Both the position numbers and the translations under genes were made by a program. The notes under the pieces are model-generated. The model did not search any database. It saw only the letters and a program-made list of their open reading frames with translations, and was not told where the DNA came from. Of a stretch of DNA of 64,000 nucleotides, positions 54,304-64,000 are shown in pieces (position 1 is the first letter of the stretch; every line of letters begins with the position of its first letter). This DNA comes from Mesonia maritima (GTDB lineage: Bacteria; Bacteroidota; Bacteroidia; Flavobacteriales; Flavobacteriaceae): positions 1 through 64,000 of the forward strand of contig NZ_JBHLUA010000006.1 in assembly GCF_042433895.1 (NCBI RefSeq). The letters run 5' to 3'.

Positions 54304-55047
54304 TTATTGATTTTTTTCTTTCCTTCTAAAATCGAAATCATATTGAAAAGTGAATTGTAATGTGGGGTGTACTTCAAATAAATTATCACTTTTTTTTATA
54401 TTTTGATGAAGGTAAGCAACTTGAATATTTCCATTTTTTAAAATTTCATATCCAATTCCTAGGTATAACCAGTTTCGATCATAAGCAGGATATTGGAAAT
54501 TTTCATTCATATTTATCCATAATTCATCAAATATATTTATAAACCAATTATTGAAAATAGGATATCTTACTGTAAGTCTATAACGAAATCGGTTCGAAAA
54601 ACTAAAATCATCGACAGTATAATTTTGATTATTATTCATCACTAAATTTCCTTGAAAACGATGTTCTAATCTAAAACGATGAGAAAACGATAATTCTTTA
54701 TAAGCTTGAGAAAGCGTAATTTGTTCCCAAATATTATGTTCAGGTTTTGTAGCAGGAATTGCATTTTCAGTATAAGGATATGACCTTAAATAAGAATACC
54801 CTATGGAATAAGCTAACGGACTTTCTGTAGGAGAATAGGTAATAAATGGTCTTAGAATTAATTGTTGCTTTTTGGACAAAAAATGAGTGTTTCGCCAATG
54901 TATTTCACTTCCTCCACTCCATTTTTCACTAAACTCATAATTATTCAGAAGTAAAAACCAAGCATCTGAATATGATTTAGTTTCTTGTGCTGAATTTTTA
55001 AAAGATAGTAGACTTATTACAATAACGACAATCACTTTAATTTTCAT
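54304..55047 (-). CDS. DUF2490 outer-membrane-type protein
   Basis: 247 residues. Signal peptide ends at NSAQ. Strands such as WSGGSEIHWRNTHFLSKKQQLILRPFITYSP and ELSFSHRFRLEHRFQGN fit DUF2490, a predicted small beta-barrel of unknown role. It is convergent with the upstream barrel gene with only 5 bases between the stops. Confidence 0.82.
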   Translation of the reverse strand: MKIKVIVVIVISLLSFKNSAQETKSYSDAWFLLLNNYEFSEKWSGGSEIHWRNTHFLSKKQQLILRPFITYSPTESPLAYSIGYSYLRSYPYTENAIPATKPEHNIWEQITLSQAYKELSFSHRFRLEHRFQGNLVMNNNQNYTVDDFSFSNRFRYRLTVRYPIFNNWFINIFDELWINMNENFQYPAYDRNWLYLGIGYEILKNGNIQVAYLHQNIKKSDNLFEVHPTLQFTFQYDFDFRRKEKNQ

Positions 55048-55126
55048 ATACTAAACTTTTGCTCAATTATTCTTTAAAAATATCAATTAATTGGAGACCT
55101 CATATTTTTAAAGAGAATTTATAACT

Positions 55127-55155
55127 AAAAACCCCACACGGATTGTGTAGGGTTT
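55127..55155 (-). terminator. Terminator downstream of the aldehyde dehydrogenase gene
   Basis: In the minus-strand sense, AAACCCTACACA and TGTGTGGGGTTTT-type arms pair around ATCCG and are followed by a T-run. It lies 25 bases past the dehydrogenase stop and 80 bases before the DUF2490 start. Confidence 0.75.
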
Positions 55156-55179
55156 AAAAAAAATTTATGGTTTAAAATT

Positions 55180-56565
55180 TTAATTTAAATTCATAATAGC
55201 TTTTGCATTTACAAATTCTTTTACTCCAAAACCACCATGTTCTCTACCGTAACCGGAATTTTTCACACCACCAAAAGGCATATTCGGTTGAGCTAAACCA
55301 AAAGAATTAATAAATACCATTCCGGTATCAAAATGTTTTTTGGCAATTTCCATTGCTTTATCTTCATTTTTAGAGAAAATTCCACCGCCAAGCCCAAAAC
55401 GACTATCGTTTGCAATTCTTACAGCATCATCGGTATCTTTTGCTTTTATTAAAGAAGCTACAGGACCAAAAAGCTCATCGTCATAAGCCGGCTGACCTGG
55501 TTTCACATTTTCTAATACCGTCGATGAGTAGAAATATCCTTTTCCTTCCGGTAATTTTCCGCCGCAAAGAATTTTTGCTCCGTTTTTTACACTTTTTTCA
55601 ACTTGTTCGTGTAAATCTTCGCGTAAATCTTTTCGAGCCATTGGTCCCATTTTACTATCTTTTTCAGTAGGATCACCATACGTAATACCGCTCATACTTT
55701 TCACGAAAGCTTCTTTAAACTCATCATACACTTTTTCAGTTACGATAAAGCGTTTTGCCGCAACACAAACTTCTCCATTATTATAAATTCTTCCTTGCGT
55801 ACACATTTTTACAGCTTTTTCAATATCGGCATCTTCTAAAATTAAATAAGCATCGTTAGAACCTAATTCCATCACGCTTTTCTTTAATTCTGCTCCCGCT
55901 TTTTTGGCAACAACTTTTCCTGCGTCCGGACTTCCAGTAAGGGTTACCCCGCGAACCAAATCATTTTCAATTACTTTATCAGACTGATCGTGATTAATAA
56001 TAAGTACACTAAATAAATGTTCAGGTAAACCTGCTTCTTTAAAAATTTTCTCTAATAAAAGTGCGGTTCCGGTAACGCTTTCGGCATGTTTTAGCAATAC
56101 GCCATTTCCTGCCATTAAGTTAGCGATTGCATAGCGAATTACTTGATAAGAAGGAAAATTCCAAGGTTGAATTCCGTAGATTACGCCTAGTGGAGAATAG
56201 GTTATTACGCCATTTCCGCCATTGGGTAATTCTCTTTTTTCATCTTTTAATTCATCGGGAGCATTTTGGGCGGTCCAATCGCAAATTCCCGCGCAAAGAT
56301 CTACTTCTTGTTTACTATGCTTGGTGAGTTTCCCCATTTCTTGGGTCATTAATTCAACCAATTCATCTTTGTGGTTTTTTAAATTTTCACCGATGCTTTT
56401 TATCACTTTTGCACGCTCTTCCAGCGATTTCATTTTCCACTCTGTAAAAGCATTATGACAGTTTTCAATAATTGAATCAACTTTATCTTGATTCATATAT
56501 TGATAGGTCTTAATCTCTTGTTCGTTTGTTGGGTTAATTGTTTTAAATTCTTTTTTGTTAGCCAT
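55180..56565 (-). CDS. NAD(P)-dependent aldehyde dehydrogenase (succinate-semialdehyde type)
   Basis: 461 residues. The ALDH order is intact: PLGVIYGIQPWNFPSYQVIRYA, TGSPDAGKVVAKKAG, the general-base motif VMELGSNDAYLILEDAD and catalytic cysteine in NNGEVCVAAKRF, then PFGGVKNSGYGREHGGFGVKEF. Consensus ELGGNDP is varied to ELGSNDA. It is probably of the SSADH/GabD-like group, which oxidises succinate semialdehyde. It stands alone with a terminator and 103 bases before it. Confidence 0.88.
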   Translation of the reverse strand: MANKKEFKTINPTNEQEIKTYQYMNQDKVDSIIENCHNAFTEWKMKSLEERAKVIKSIGENLKNHKDELVELMTQEMGKLTKHSKQEVDLCAGICDWTAQNAPDELKDEKRELPNGGNGVITYSPLGVIYGIQPWNFPSYQVIRYAIANLMAGNGVLLKHAESVTGTALLLEKIFKEAGLPEHLFSVLIINHDQSDKVIENDLVRGVTLTGSPDAGKVVAKKAGAELKKSVMELGSNDAYLILEDADIEKAVKMCTQGRIYNNGEVCVAAKRFIVTEKVYDEFKEAFVKSMSGITYGDPTEKDSKMGPMARKDLREDLHEQVEKSVKNGAKILCGGKLPEGKGYFYSSTVLENVKPGQPAYDDELFGPVASLIKAKDTDDAVRIANDSRFGLGGGIFSKNEDKAMEIAKKHFDTGMVFINSFGLAQPNMPFGGVKNSGYGREHGGFGVKEFVNAKAIMNLN

Positions 56566-56668
56566 AATTTCAATTTTTATTTTTTTTGAAATTACTAAAC
56601 ATGAAGCCGTTAACTTCCCAAAACAATGTTATACTTCCCTTTATGAAATGTTATTTTCTGAATAGAAT

Positions 56669-58951
56669 TTAAAACGGATAACCGATAGCAAAGTTAAAAA
56701 CCGGTTGGTCATATTCAAATTCCCAGTTATAAGCTGGTCTTTTTAATGGTGCTGCTAAATCGAAACGAATTACAAAGCCTTGAATATCGATACGTAAACC
56801 TATTCCGGTTCCAACGCCTAATTCATTAATAAAGTTTGAAGAAAATTTTCCGCCGGGAATTGCTTCATTTTCCTGAATAAGCCAAACATTTCCCGCATCA
56901 GCGAAAACCGCTCCATTCACATATTGCACAATAGGAAAACGATATTCTAGATTTCCTTCCAGGCGAATATCTCCAGCTTGATCAAAATAAGAACTGTTAT
57001 CATTACTTTCCGGATCGTAGGTTCCCGGTCCGAGTGAACGAATTTGAAATGCACGAACACTGTAAGCGCCGCCAGCAAAATATTGCTTTACAAAAGGTAA
57101 CGCATCAGAATTTCCGTAAGGTAAACCAACGCCGCCAAATAATCTTCCTACTAATTTCTGACCGGAATCATCTAGTTTGTAATGATACCTAAAATCGACA
57201 TCAGCTTTTGCGTATTGCGCATATTCTAGTCCTAGAAATGTTTTTACACCATCGTTATTTTCTTTCGCAAAAAGATCGATGGTATTTCCAGCGATATCAA
57301 AATTGAAATTGAAATAAAAACTTCCGATTCTATCCGCATCTACCAATTCATTATAGGTAAAAGAATAGGTTAAACCCGCGATAAATTGCTGATCGAAACT
57401 TCTACGTAAGAATTGATTTTCATCTAAAACTTGTTCAAATTCTTCACTTGTATTCGAAAGGCTTACATAATTGACATTAATAGGATTTAATTGATGCGTC
57501 ACATAACGATTTGCCGCCCAAATATAACCGAACGACGTAGAAACGGAACTCAAACTATATAACTGACTTCGATTTAAATAATCTACCCCTAAATCTATTT
57601 TTGTCTTCGGAATGGAATATTTAAAACGCCCATCAGTATCAATAGGAATTGGAAATAAAAGTCGTGGAAACGTGAGCGAAGTATTTAATCCCAATTGCAA
57701 ACTGCTTGCGCCAAGCCGATTTCCACCAAAAAATTGTTGCTCGTAACCAACATTTCCAGAAATTCGTAATAATTCTCCGCCTTTAAATAAATTGCGATTT
57801 GCATACGTGACGCCCAAACCTGGACCCGTAAAATTATTAGACTTTGTAACACCTTGCAATTCTAACCGAATTGAACGTTTGTTAAGTGGCGATAATTCAA
57901 TTTCAGCATCAAGATGACGAAAACCATTTTCATCGGCTACCGAATCTTTTTCTTTATACTGAATATTTACGAATTTATAAGTTCCGATAGAAGATAATCT
58001 TCTACTGGTATATTTTGAAAGTGTTGGGTTATAACGATCTCCCGGTTTAATTAATAAGTAAGGCTCTAAACGTTTGGGTTTAAAAAAAACTTCTTTTTGA
58101 ATAAAATTAATACTATCAACAACCGTGGTATCTTTTATAACTTCATCTTTAACCGTTTTATTAGGATAAACATTTACTTCATCAATTATATAAGGAACTA
58201 AGGATTTTTCGGGAACATTTTTCTTCAACCGTAAAAATAAATCAAATCTTCGGTTGTCGTAACGATTGGTATCGGCTTCAAAAAGTAAAAAATCTGAATT
58301 GAAGTTGTAATACCCTTTATCTTTCAAATACGTATCAATTCGCTGGCGTTCGGCTTTCATCGCATCAAGATTAAAACGCATATCTTTTTCTATAATCGAT
58401 TCTGAAAGTGAGGCTGAAATTGCATCGTACATTGCTAAAGAATCTAACGTATCTCGCTCTAATTGAAAGGTTTCAAGTTTGTAAGGTTGTGCTAATGAAA
58501 CTTGATAATTTACTTTAGCAGTTTGCGCCGAACTATCTTTTTTTACTTCTGAAGTTACGCGACTATTAAAAAACCCATTGTTATCTAATCGATTAATAAT
58601 TAAATCTTCGGTAGAAGGAATTTCTACATCTGAAAAATAAACCGGCTCCTCTCCTATTTTTTTATTTAAAAATTTATTGATGAATCCCGGTTTTTCGCGT
58701 TGTGCTTTATAATAAAAATATAAGCCGGGTCGCATTCCTAAGAATTTAGTATTGGGTTTTGGAACCAACAATCCGTTTAATTCGGTTTGTAAACCACTTT
58801 TATTTTTGATATCGAGCGTATCAATTAATTTAATATTTCCGCCGTTGTAAAGTAATTCATCTTCGGGAATGAATTTTTTTACGCTACAGGAATATAAAAT
58901 TCCTATTAAAAACAGCGCGAGAAAATAATATTTATATGAAGTTTTTTTCAT
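56669..58951 (-). CDS. tamL: TamL-type outer membrane assembly lipoprotein (BamA/TamA superfamily)
   Basis: 760 residues. The lipoprotein signal ends at GILYSC, a mark of TamL, which differs in this from TamA of Proteobacteria. POTRA-like regions occupy about 30-370 (IKLIDTLDIKNKSGLQTELNGLL, FYFSDVEIPSTEDLIINRLDNNGF, IDTYLKDKGYYNF). A C-terminal surface-antigen barrel follows (GGGRLFGGVGLPYGNSDALPFVKQYFAGGAYSVRAF, with the VRAF signature) to the phenylalanine at the end. It works with TamB in moving lipids or proteins to the outer membrane. It overlaps the tamB stop by one base. Confidence 0.9.
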   Translation of the reverse strand: MKKTSYKYYFLALFLIGILYSCSVKKFIPEDELLYNGGNIKLIDTLDIKNKSGLQTELNGLLVPKPNTKFLGMRPGLYFYYKAQREKPGFINKFLNKKIGEEPVYFSDVEIPSTEDLIINRLDNNGFFNSRVTSEVKKDSSAQTAKVNYQVSLAQPYKLETFQLERDTLDSLAMYDAISASLSESIIEKDMRFNLDAMKAERQRIDTYLKDKGYYNFNSDFLLFEADTNRYDNRRFDLFLRLKKNVPEKSLVPYIIDEVNVYPNKTVKDEVIKDTTVVDSINFIQKEVFFKPKRLEPYLLIKPGDRYNPTLSKYTSRRLSSIGTYKFVNIQYKEKDSVADENGFRHLDAEIELSPLNKRSIRLELQGVTKSNNFTGPGLGVTYANRNLFKGGELLRISGNVGYEQQFFGGNRLGASSLQLGLNTSLTFPRLLFPIPIDTDGRFKYSIPKTKIDLGVDYLNRSQLYSLSSVSTSFGYIWAANRYVTHQLNPINVNYVSLSNTSEEFEQVLDENQFLRRSFDQQFIAGLTYSFTYNELVDADRIGSFYFNFNFDIAGNTIDLFAKENNDGVKTFLGLEYAQYAKADVDFRYHYKLDDSGQKLVGRLFGGVGLPYGNSDALPFVKQYFAGGAYSVRAFQIRSLGPGTYDPESNDNSSYFDQAGDIRLEGNLEYRFPIVQYVNGAVFADAGNVWLIQENEAIPGGKFSSNFINELGVGTGIGLRIDIQGFVIRFDLAAPLKRPAYNWEFEYDQPVFNFAIGYPF

Positions 58952-61900
58952 TAATTTTCTTCGTTTTCTTCTTCAGTTGAAGTGGCTTTTTTATTGTTTT
59001 CTGAAGTATTTTCCTCTTCTGGTTTTTCTTCAGATTCTTGATTTTTCTCAGTTTCTTCTTTTACACTTCCATCCCATAATTCTTTGAATTTATTAAATTC
59101 TCGGGTGAAAATTAATGCGATCCCGCTTACAAAAACCTGTCCGTCAATTACATTTTCGTATTCACTTTTTCTGAATCCTCTTATGCGCCATCTTCCGTTT
59201 TCCGTTAACAAATATTCAATACTTACATTTCCAATTACAGGATTTGCTTCACCTGGACGATTTTCACCTTGAACGCTCACATCACTTCCAGCCTGTACAA
59301 TTAAACGATCGTCTAATAATTTTTTCTGGGCATTTATAGCAACATCGGTTCGTTCTTGCGCGCTATTTCCTTGATAATCGGTATAGCTATTTACGCCAAA
59401 ACTCAATTCCACACCGGTATTTCCGGTGAATTTATCAGAAAGCATATTTAATTGATCGGTTAACGCCTGATTAATATTTTCTCGTGCAATATTTGCCGCA
59501 CCACCTTGACTTCCATCACTACCGGATTCAGGATAAAACCGATTCAATACCAACAATGAAAAAACCTGTTTGTTAAGCTGATCTTCTTGCTGATTTAACT
59601 GTGAAACTTTTCCGTAAACCGAACCGCCAATCGCACCTTGTGAATCTTCAGGCATATCGATACTGAACGTTAAACGCGGTTGCATTAATTCACCATCGAC
59701 ATTTAAATACACTAAAAAGGGAAGTTTCTGTTTATAGCGATTTCTTACCGCTAAACTTTCACCCGCAGTTTGTGATGACATTAATGAAGAAGCTGAAGTT
59801 TCTACACGATAAATGGCTTTAATATCTAAATCTGCATTCATCGGGTCGCCTTGCCAAGTTACACTACTCGATTTGTCAATCTCAAATTTTCGTTTAACCA
59901 AATTGTAAAGATTCATTTCGTAATGACCATCGCTTACATCATAACGACCAGTTAAGGTGGTTCTTCCGTTTCTCGCGATATTAAATTTTAAATCGCCTTC
60001 TCCTGTAAATTGTAAATTGTCGCCTGTACGTTCATTAATTACAATATTGAACGTAGCGTTTGGTTCAACTTTTAAATTGGCATTTAGCTCAATTCCGGTA
60101 ATAATTGCTGAAGCCTCTTCATCGGTATTTTCGGTTAAGATATTATCAGGGTTTTCTTTATTCACAAAAATTACCACGCCGTCCCGTTTTTGAATACTTA
60201 ATTGCGTTTCGGGAATTACGTAGGTAAGATCGGTTTTTTCGTTTACCGTTAAATCTACATCGAGTTTCGGGAAATTTAAATCGCCTCGAAGTTTTGCATC
60301 GAGGTCGAAAATGGCTTTTCCGTAATATAATTCGTTATCTTCTTTAGTTGAATTTAAAGCTTGAAAATCTTTCGCAGTAACGTCTAATTTAAATTTCGGA
60401 TTGGTTAAATCTTCAGTTAACACATCGCCGGTAAGCGTGAATTTGTTACCATCGACATCGGCGATAGAAAAAGTGTTGAAATAAATTCCGTCGTTATCAA
60501 TATTAATTCGTTCGTCTGCTAAGGTGAATTTCGTATTTAAACGACTTACGTTAAATGCGGCATTATTGAATTGGAAATATCCTTTATAATCGGGTTCGGT
60601 GGTAGTTCCGCTTACAGCAATTTTACCTGATAAACTACCTTCAGAATTTTTAAGTTCTTTGCTTAAAAATTTTTCAATCGTGGTTAACTGAATTTCATTA
60701 ATCGCTAAATCTAAGTTCAGTTTCGGTCCGTTTTGGGAAACTGCATAATCGCCGGTTAAATCTAGATCGACTTCACTTCCTTTTAAGCCTAAATCGAAAT
60801 CGTATTTTTCACTTCCTTTCGATTTTGCATTAATACTTAATTTACCGAGTGGAATTTGCGTGATTTTAAAATCATTCACGCCCAAATCAGCGATCATTCC
60901 CCAATTCGTAAACGGATCTACAATAATAAAATTCCCGTTCATTTCGCCGGAAGCCAAATATTCATCGGGATTAAAATAACTCATTAAGGTTGCTAACTTG
61001 AAATTTTTCAACTCAACGCCCCAATGTTCTTTTTCTTGCCCAAGTTGATCGCTCAAGGTTAATTCTTGTCCGTTTCTACTGACGGTAAAATCGGTAAACG
61101 CAATTGTTTCATCCTGAATTACCATAGCATTTGAAGCCGGAATTGACCACGAATTTTTATTCAAAATCAATTTTTCAGGATTTATATGAACCGCTAATTT
61201 ATTTTCTCTGGTATCTATTTCAGATTGAATATGATATAATTCGGTTGTTTTATCGAAAGCGCTAAAATTTAGGGCGAGTTTTTCATCTTGAAAATTCCCG
61301 TCGATAGTAGTTTTCGCAATTTGTAGCGGACCGGCTTTTACATTGGCAAAACCGACATCGAAAACCGCACTTTTACTATCAGAATCTATATTTATTGCTA
61401 AACTATCTACCGTATTTCCTTGAAAATTTAAATGTGGTAAACGAATATTCGCTTTTAATTCTTGCTTCTGCTCACTAAAATCTACTTGCGCAGTAAGCGT
61501 ATCCATTTCCTGTAAACCTTCAGCAAAAACTTCAGAAATAATTGGTGTTTCGTAAAAACGAAGATCCATTTTTAAATTTACCGGTTTTTGTAACGTATCT
61601 ACTTTTGCCATAGAATCGGTAAAATAATGTTTCATATGGCGTTGCAAAGCTTTCCCGATTTGAGTAGGATTTGCATTGGAATTTAAACTCGATTTTAAAA
61701 AACTGCTCGAAATATCTAAAGAAGTACTGTCTTTTCTTACTGAAGAATTTACGGCAAAATCACCTAAATAATAAGGCTTATTATCATAAACCGCAACGCC
61801 ATCGGTAAACGTACTTTGCAAATCAAATCTTTCTGCATTTCCTTTAAATGTGGCGTTCAAATTTACTTTGGTGCGAATGTCTTTTTTAGTAATTCCAAGC

Positions 61901-64000
61901 GCGTAAAGATTAGCGCCGATTAAATCTAAATCCACTACAAATTTTGGCGCGACAGAATCTAATTCTACTTGCGAATCGAATTTAAAATTTAAGTTATCAT
62001 CTTTAAAAGCCATTTTTACATTTCCGCTTCCGTTGGTGATTTTTCCATCTAATTCTAAAGCTGAAAAATCGTACCCGCTATATTCTAATTTTGAAAATTT
62101 TGAAGAAAGTTCTGCATCTAACGTATTAATATTTTCGCCACTTCCAGAAGTTTGTAGCGTGAGCGAAATTTTCCCGATATTGGGATTTTCAAGTAATTTT
62201 CCTAAATCTAGTTCAATTGCTTCTAACGTAGAATCAAACGCTAATTTTCCTTGATTGGTGAAATTTCCGTTCACCTTAATTTCTCCTTCAGTAATTTTTA
62301 AGGTGGTATTTGTTTTAAAATCATTCATCGTTCCAGAAACCGAGCCGTTAAGCTGAATGTTTTCGGGAACTGAAATTCCTAAGTCTTTTTCAGAAACAAA
62401 ACGCAACACATCTTTTCGAACCGTTTTAATGTTGAAGTTTGGTAAATTTAACCGCACATTATCGGGTTCGGTTAAATTGGCGATTGTTCCGCTAGTTGAA
62501 ATTCGGGTTTGATTTCCCCAATTTAGTTGTAATTTTTTAATAGAAGCTGACGATAAAGTTCCTTCAGCTATAATTGAACCTTGAAAATCGTTTTTTGCGA
62601 GTTGCTGAAATTGCGGATTTTTTTTGAGTTCCGGTGAAAAAAGATAAGCATCGCTTGGCGCGATATTAAAATTTTGTAATTCCGCAGCAAAAGAAGTTTT
62701 TTCAGGATTTTCAATAAAATTTTCAATAGAAGTATAATTTGCTGAAAAATTTCCGCTTAAATTACTGTTTCCTGTTGCTATCGATAAATCATTCAACTGA
62801 AATGATTCGTTATTTAATTCTGCTGAAAAGGCTAATTTTTTCAGGTTAAAACCGCTTGCTTCTTGAAACGATAATTCTTCAATGGTCGCGATTGCCTTTT
62901 TATTTTTTCCGAGGAAAAGGTTATTGGCTTTAAAATTGAAATCTGCCAAATCGATCGCTTGCGGATTAAAATTGCCTTCTTGCGGTAAATTCCCATTCTG
63001 TTGAACGCAAATGGAATTGTTTTCTAACGAAATTGAATTCAGTTTCACCTTCCATTCCGGCCACGAAAATGCTTGTGAAGTTTGCTGCGATGAAGTTTCA
63101 GTATTTCTAGGCTCTTGTTCGGTTTGAAAAACTACATCGGAATTATTGAGCACCAAGTTATCTACACTAATGCTTTGCGTAGGTAAATTAGCATCTGCAT
63201 TTTCTACCAAAAATTCTCGCAAATCGACCGAAGCGTAAGTTTTCTGTGGAATTGATTGGTAATTGGCATAAACTTTTTTCAGAATTAACCGATCAACTTT
63301 TAAAATTGGCATCGCTACTTCGGAAGAATCGCTGGGCGGAATGGGTTTGGTTTGCGCATAATTAATATCGGTATTCTCTAAGGATAATTCAGCAACGTGA
63401 AATTTCATTTTTTCTAAATCGACTTCTTCTCCTTCTAAAGCTAATTTTCCTAATTTAGCATCGGCTTTTAAACCGGTAACTTCATCATTATAACTTAAAT
63501 CGAAATTTTCGAAATTTACCGATCCAACGCTAAGTTGCATTGGCTTTTGACTAGTTTGTTTTTTTGTAGCGGTAGAATCTGAAGCAAACGCATCAACTAA
63601 AAATTGATAATTGAATCCACTAACGGAATCTTTTCGATAAATATTCGCTTTTAGACCGTTCCAATCTACGCCATCTATCCCTATTGCATTGCCTTTAATA
63701 ATGGGCCAAATAGGAATATCGGCTTCTAAACTTTTAGAATAAACTAGCGTATCGCCTTTTTTGTCTTCTAAGTATAAACCTTCTAAACTAATGTCACCTG
63801 AAAAAGTAATGTATAATTTTTCTATTTCAACCTTAGTATGGGTTTTATTAGAAACGTAATTGGTAACTTTATTTACGATAATATCTTGTCCCCACGGACT
63901 ACGAAAAAAAAGCACTACCACTAAAAAAAGTAGGAGAAGAATAAAAATAAACCATGCAAAGATTTTTAAAATCTTTTTTCGTTTCGAGGTTTTCTTTTTG
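58951..64000 (-). CDS. tamB: Translocation/assembly module TamB (5' end beyond the window)
   Basis: The frame is open through the right edge; translation before the GTG at 63921 gives basic residues then a membrane helix (KILKIFAWFIFILLLLFL), so the true start is outside the window. At least 1680 residues. The body is the long beta-helical groove of AsmA/DUF490 proteins. The C-terminal TamB domain is seen near 1200-1570 (GDGDLKFNIARNGRTTLTGRYDVSDGHYEMNL, VYGKVSQLNQQEDQLNKQVFSLLVLNRF). The end is an acidic, low-complexity tail. It is anchored in the inner membrane and spans to TamL. Confidence 0.9.
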   Translation of the reverse strand, partial: KKKTSKRKKILKIFAWFIFILLLLFLVVVLFFRSPWGQDIIVNKVTNYVSNKTHTKVEIEKLYITFSGDISLEGLYLEDKKGDTLVYSKSLEADIPIWPIIKGNAIGIDGVDWNGLKANIYRKDSVSGFNYQFLVDAFASDSTATKKQTSQKPMQLSVGSVNFENFDLSYNDEVTGLKADAKLGKLALEGEEVDLEKMKFHVAELSLENTDINYAQTKPIPPSDSSEVAMPILKVDRLILKKVYANYQSIPQKTYASVDLREFLVENADANLPTQSISVDNLVLNNSDVVFQTEQEPRNTETSSQQTSQAFSWPEWKVKLNSISLENNSICVQQNGNLPQEGNFNPQAIDLADFNFKANNLFLGKNKKAIATIEELSFQEASGFNLKKLAFSAELNNESFQLNDLSIATGNSNLSGNFSANYTSIENFIENPEKTSFAAELQNFNIAPSDAYLFSPELKKNPQFQQLAKNDFQGSIIAEGTLSSASIKKLQLNWGNQTRISTSGTIANLTEPDNVRLNLPNFNIKTVRKDVLRFVSEKDLGISVPENIQLNGSVSGTMNDFKTNTTLKITEGEIKVNGNFTNQGKLAFDSTLEAIELDLGKLLENPNIGKISLTLQTSGSGENINTLDAELSSKFSKLEYSGYDFSALELDGKITNGSGNVKMAFKDDNLNFKFDSQVELDSVAPKFVVDLDLIGANLYALGITKKDIRTKVNLNATFKGNAERFDLQSTFTDGVAVYDNKPYYLGDFAVNSSVRKDSTSLDISSSFLKSSLNSNANPTQIGKALQRHMKHYFTDSMAKVDTLQKPVNLKMDLRFYETPIISEVFAEGLQEMDTLTAQVDFSEQKQELKANIRLPHLNFQGNTVDSLAINIDSDSKSAVFDVGFANVKAGPLQIAKTTIDGNFQDEKLALNFSAFDKTTELYHIQSEIDTRENKLAVHINPEKLILNKNSWSIPASNAMVIQDETIAFTDFTVSRNGQELTLSDQLGQEKEHWGVELKNFKLATLMSYFNPDEYLASGEMNGNFIIVDPFTNWGMIADLGVNDFKITQIPLGKLSINAKSKGSEKYDFDLGLKGSEVDLDLTGDYAVSQNGPKLNLDLAINEIQLTTIEKFLSKELKNSEGSLSGKIAVSGTTTEPDYKGYFQFNNAAFNVSRLNTKFTLADERINIDNDGIYFNTFSIADVDGNKFTLTGDVLTEDLTNPKFKLDVTAKDFQALNSTKEDNELYYGKAIFDLDAKLRGDLNFPKLDVDLTVNEKTDLTYVIPETQLSIQKRDGVVIFVNKENPDNILTENTDEEASAIITGIELNANLKVEPNATFNIVINERTGDNLQFTGEGDLKFNIARNGRTTLTGRYDVSDGHYEMNLYNLVKRKFEIDKSSSVTWQGDPMNADLDIKAIYRVETSASSLMSSQTAGESLAVRNRYKQKLPFLVYLNVDGELMQPRLTFSIDMPEDSQGAIGGSVYGKVSQLNQQEDQLNKQVFSLLVLNRFYPESGSDGSQGGAANIARENINQALTDQLNMLSDKFTGNTGVELSFGVNSYTDYQGNSAQERTDVAINAQKKLLDDRLIVQAGSDVSVQGENRPGEANPVIGNVSIEYLLTENGRWRIRGFRKSEYENVIDGQVFVSGIALIFTREFNKFKELWDGSVKEETEKNQESEEKPEEENTSENNKKATSTEEENEEN

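Overview
The window looks like chromosome from a member of the Flavobacteriaceae (Bacteroidota), probably an environmental or marine genus. The evidence is the gene families: DUF983, WG-repeat and CarboxypepD_reg-like proteins, an OMP_b-brl_3 barrel, a TamL/TamB pair, the short Hc1 histone-like protein, and AT-rich promoters with TAnnTTTG elements. The genus cannot be fixed from sequence alone. No rRNA, tRNA or CRISPR array was recognised.

Layout. 1-1790: the right end of an IS3-family element, an AT-rich secreted protein and a 170-base intergenic repeat. 1789-7748: a conserved cysteine-rich protein with an NMO-like start, a MarR regulator divergent from two acetyltransferases, and a GAF/PAS histidine kinase. 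8549-16200: an AT-rich block of same-strand genes (CDF transporter, frameshifted S41 peptidase, VOC protein, and a two-gene Hachiman antiphage system hamA-hamB) separated by related repeats of about 133 bases that resemble integron attC sites. This is the most unusual part of the window. 16294-22135: GC-richer secreted proteins (Ycf48-like, WG-repeat, unknown) with a REP-like repeat. 22261-25869: an MFS exporter divergent from an HxlR regulator, then a Crp/DUF1097/GNAT/AhpD-like run. 25891-29054: five decayed genes around an intact class D beta-lactamase.

29105-35774 (minus strand): an NmrA-like protein, a Crp-type regulator, two GNATs, a frameshifted epimerase and a thiC-thiD-thiE operon with no visible TPP riboswitch. 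36007-41481 (plus strand): an NtrC-type histidine kinase and sigma-54 activator, a strong hairpin, a sigma-54-like promoter candidate, a 38-residue four-cysteine protein, glutamate dehydrogenase, a Rnk/GreA-type protein, two tandem paralogues and a tiny membrane protein. This is plausibly one nitrogen or stress-response unit.

41755-48514: ketopantoate reductase family, two AraC regulators, DUF983, a membrane protein, an alpha/beta hydrolase, and a membrane protein followed by a WD40-like lipoprotein. 48593-55047: Hc1, a coiled-coil secreted protein and an OmpR-type two-component system divergent from an outer-membrane barrel. The intergenic region between the last two holds two arrays of direct repeats with an exact 11-base period, one near each promoter. 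55180-64000: a succinate-semialdehyde-type dehydrogenase, then TamL and TamB; TamB runs off the right edge.
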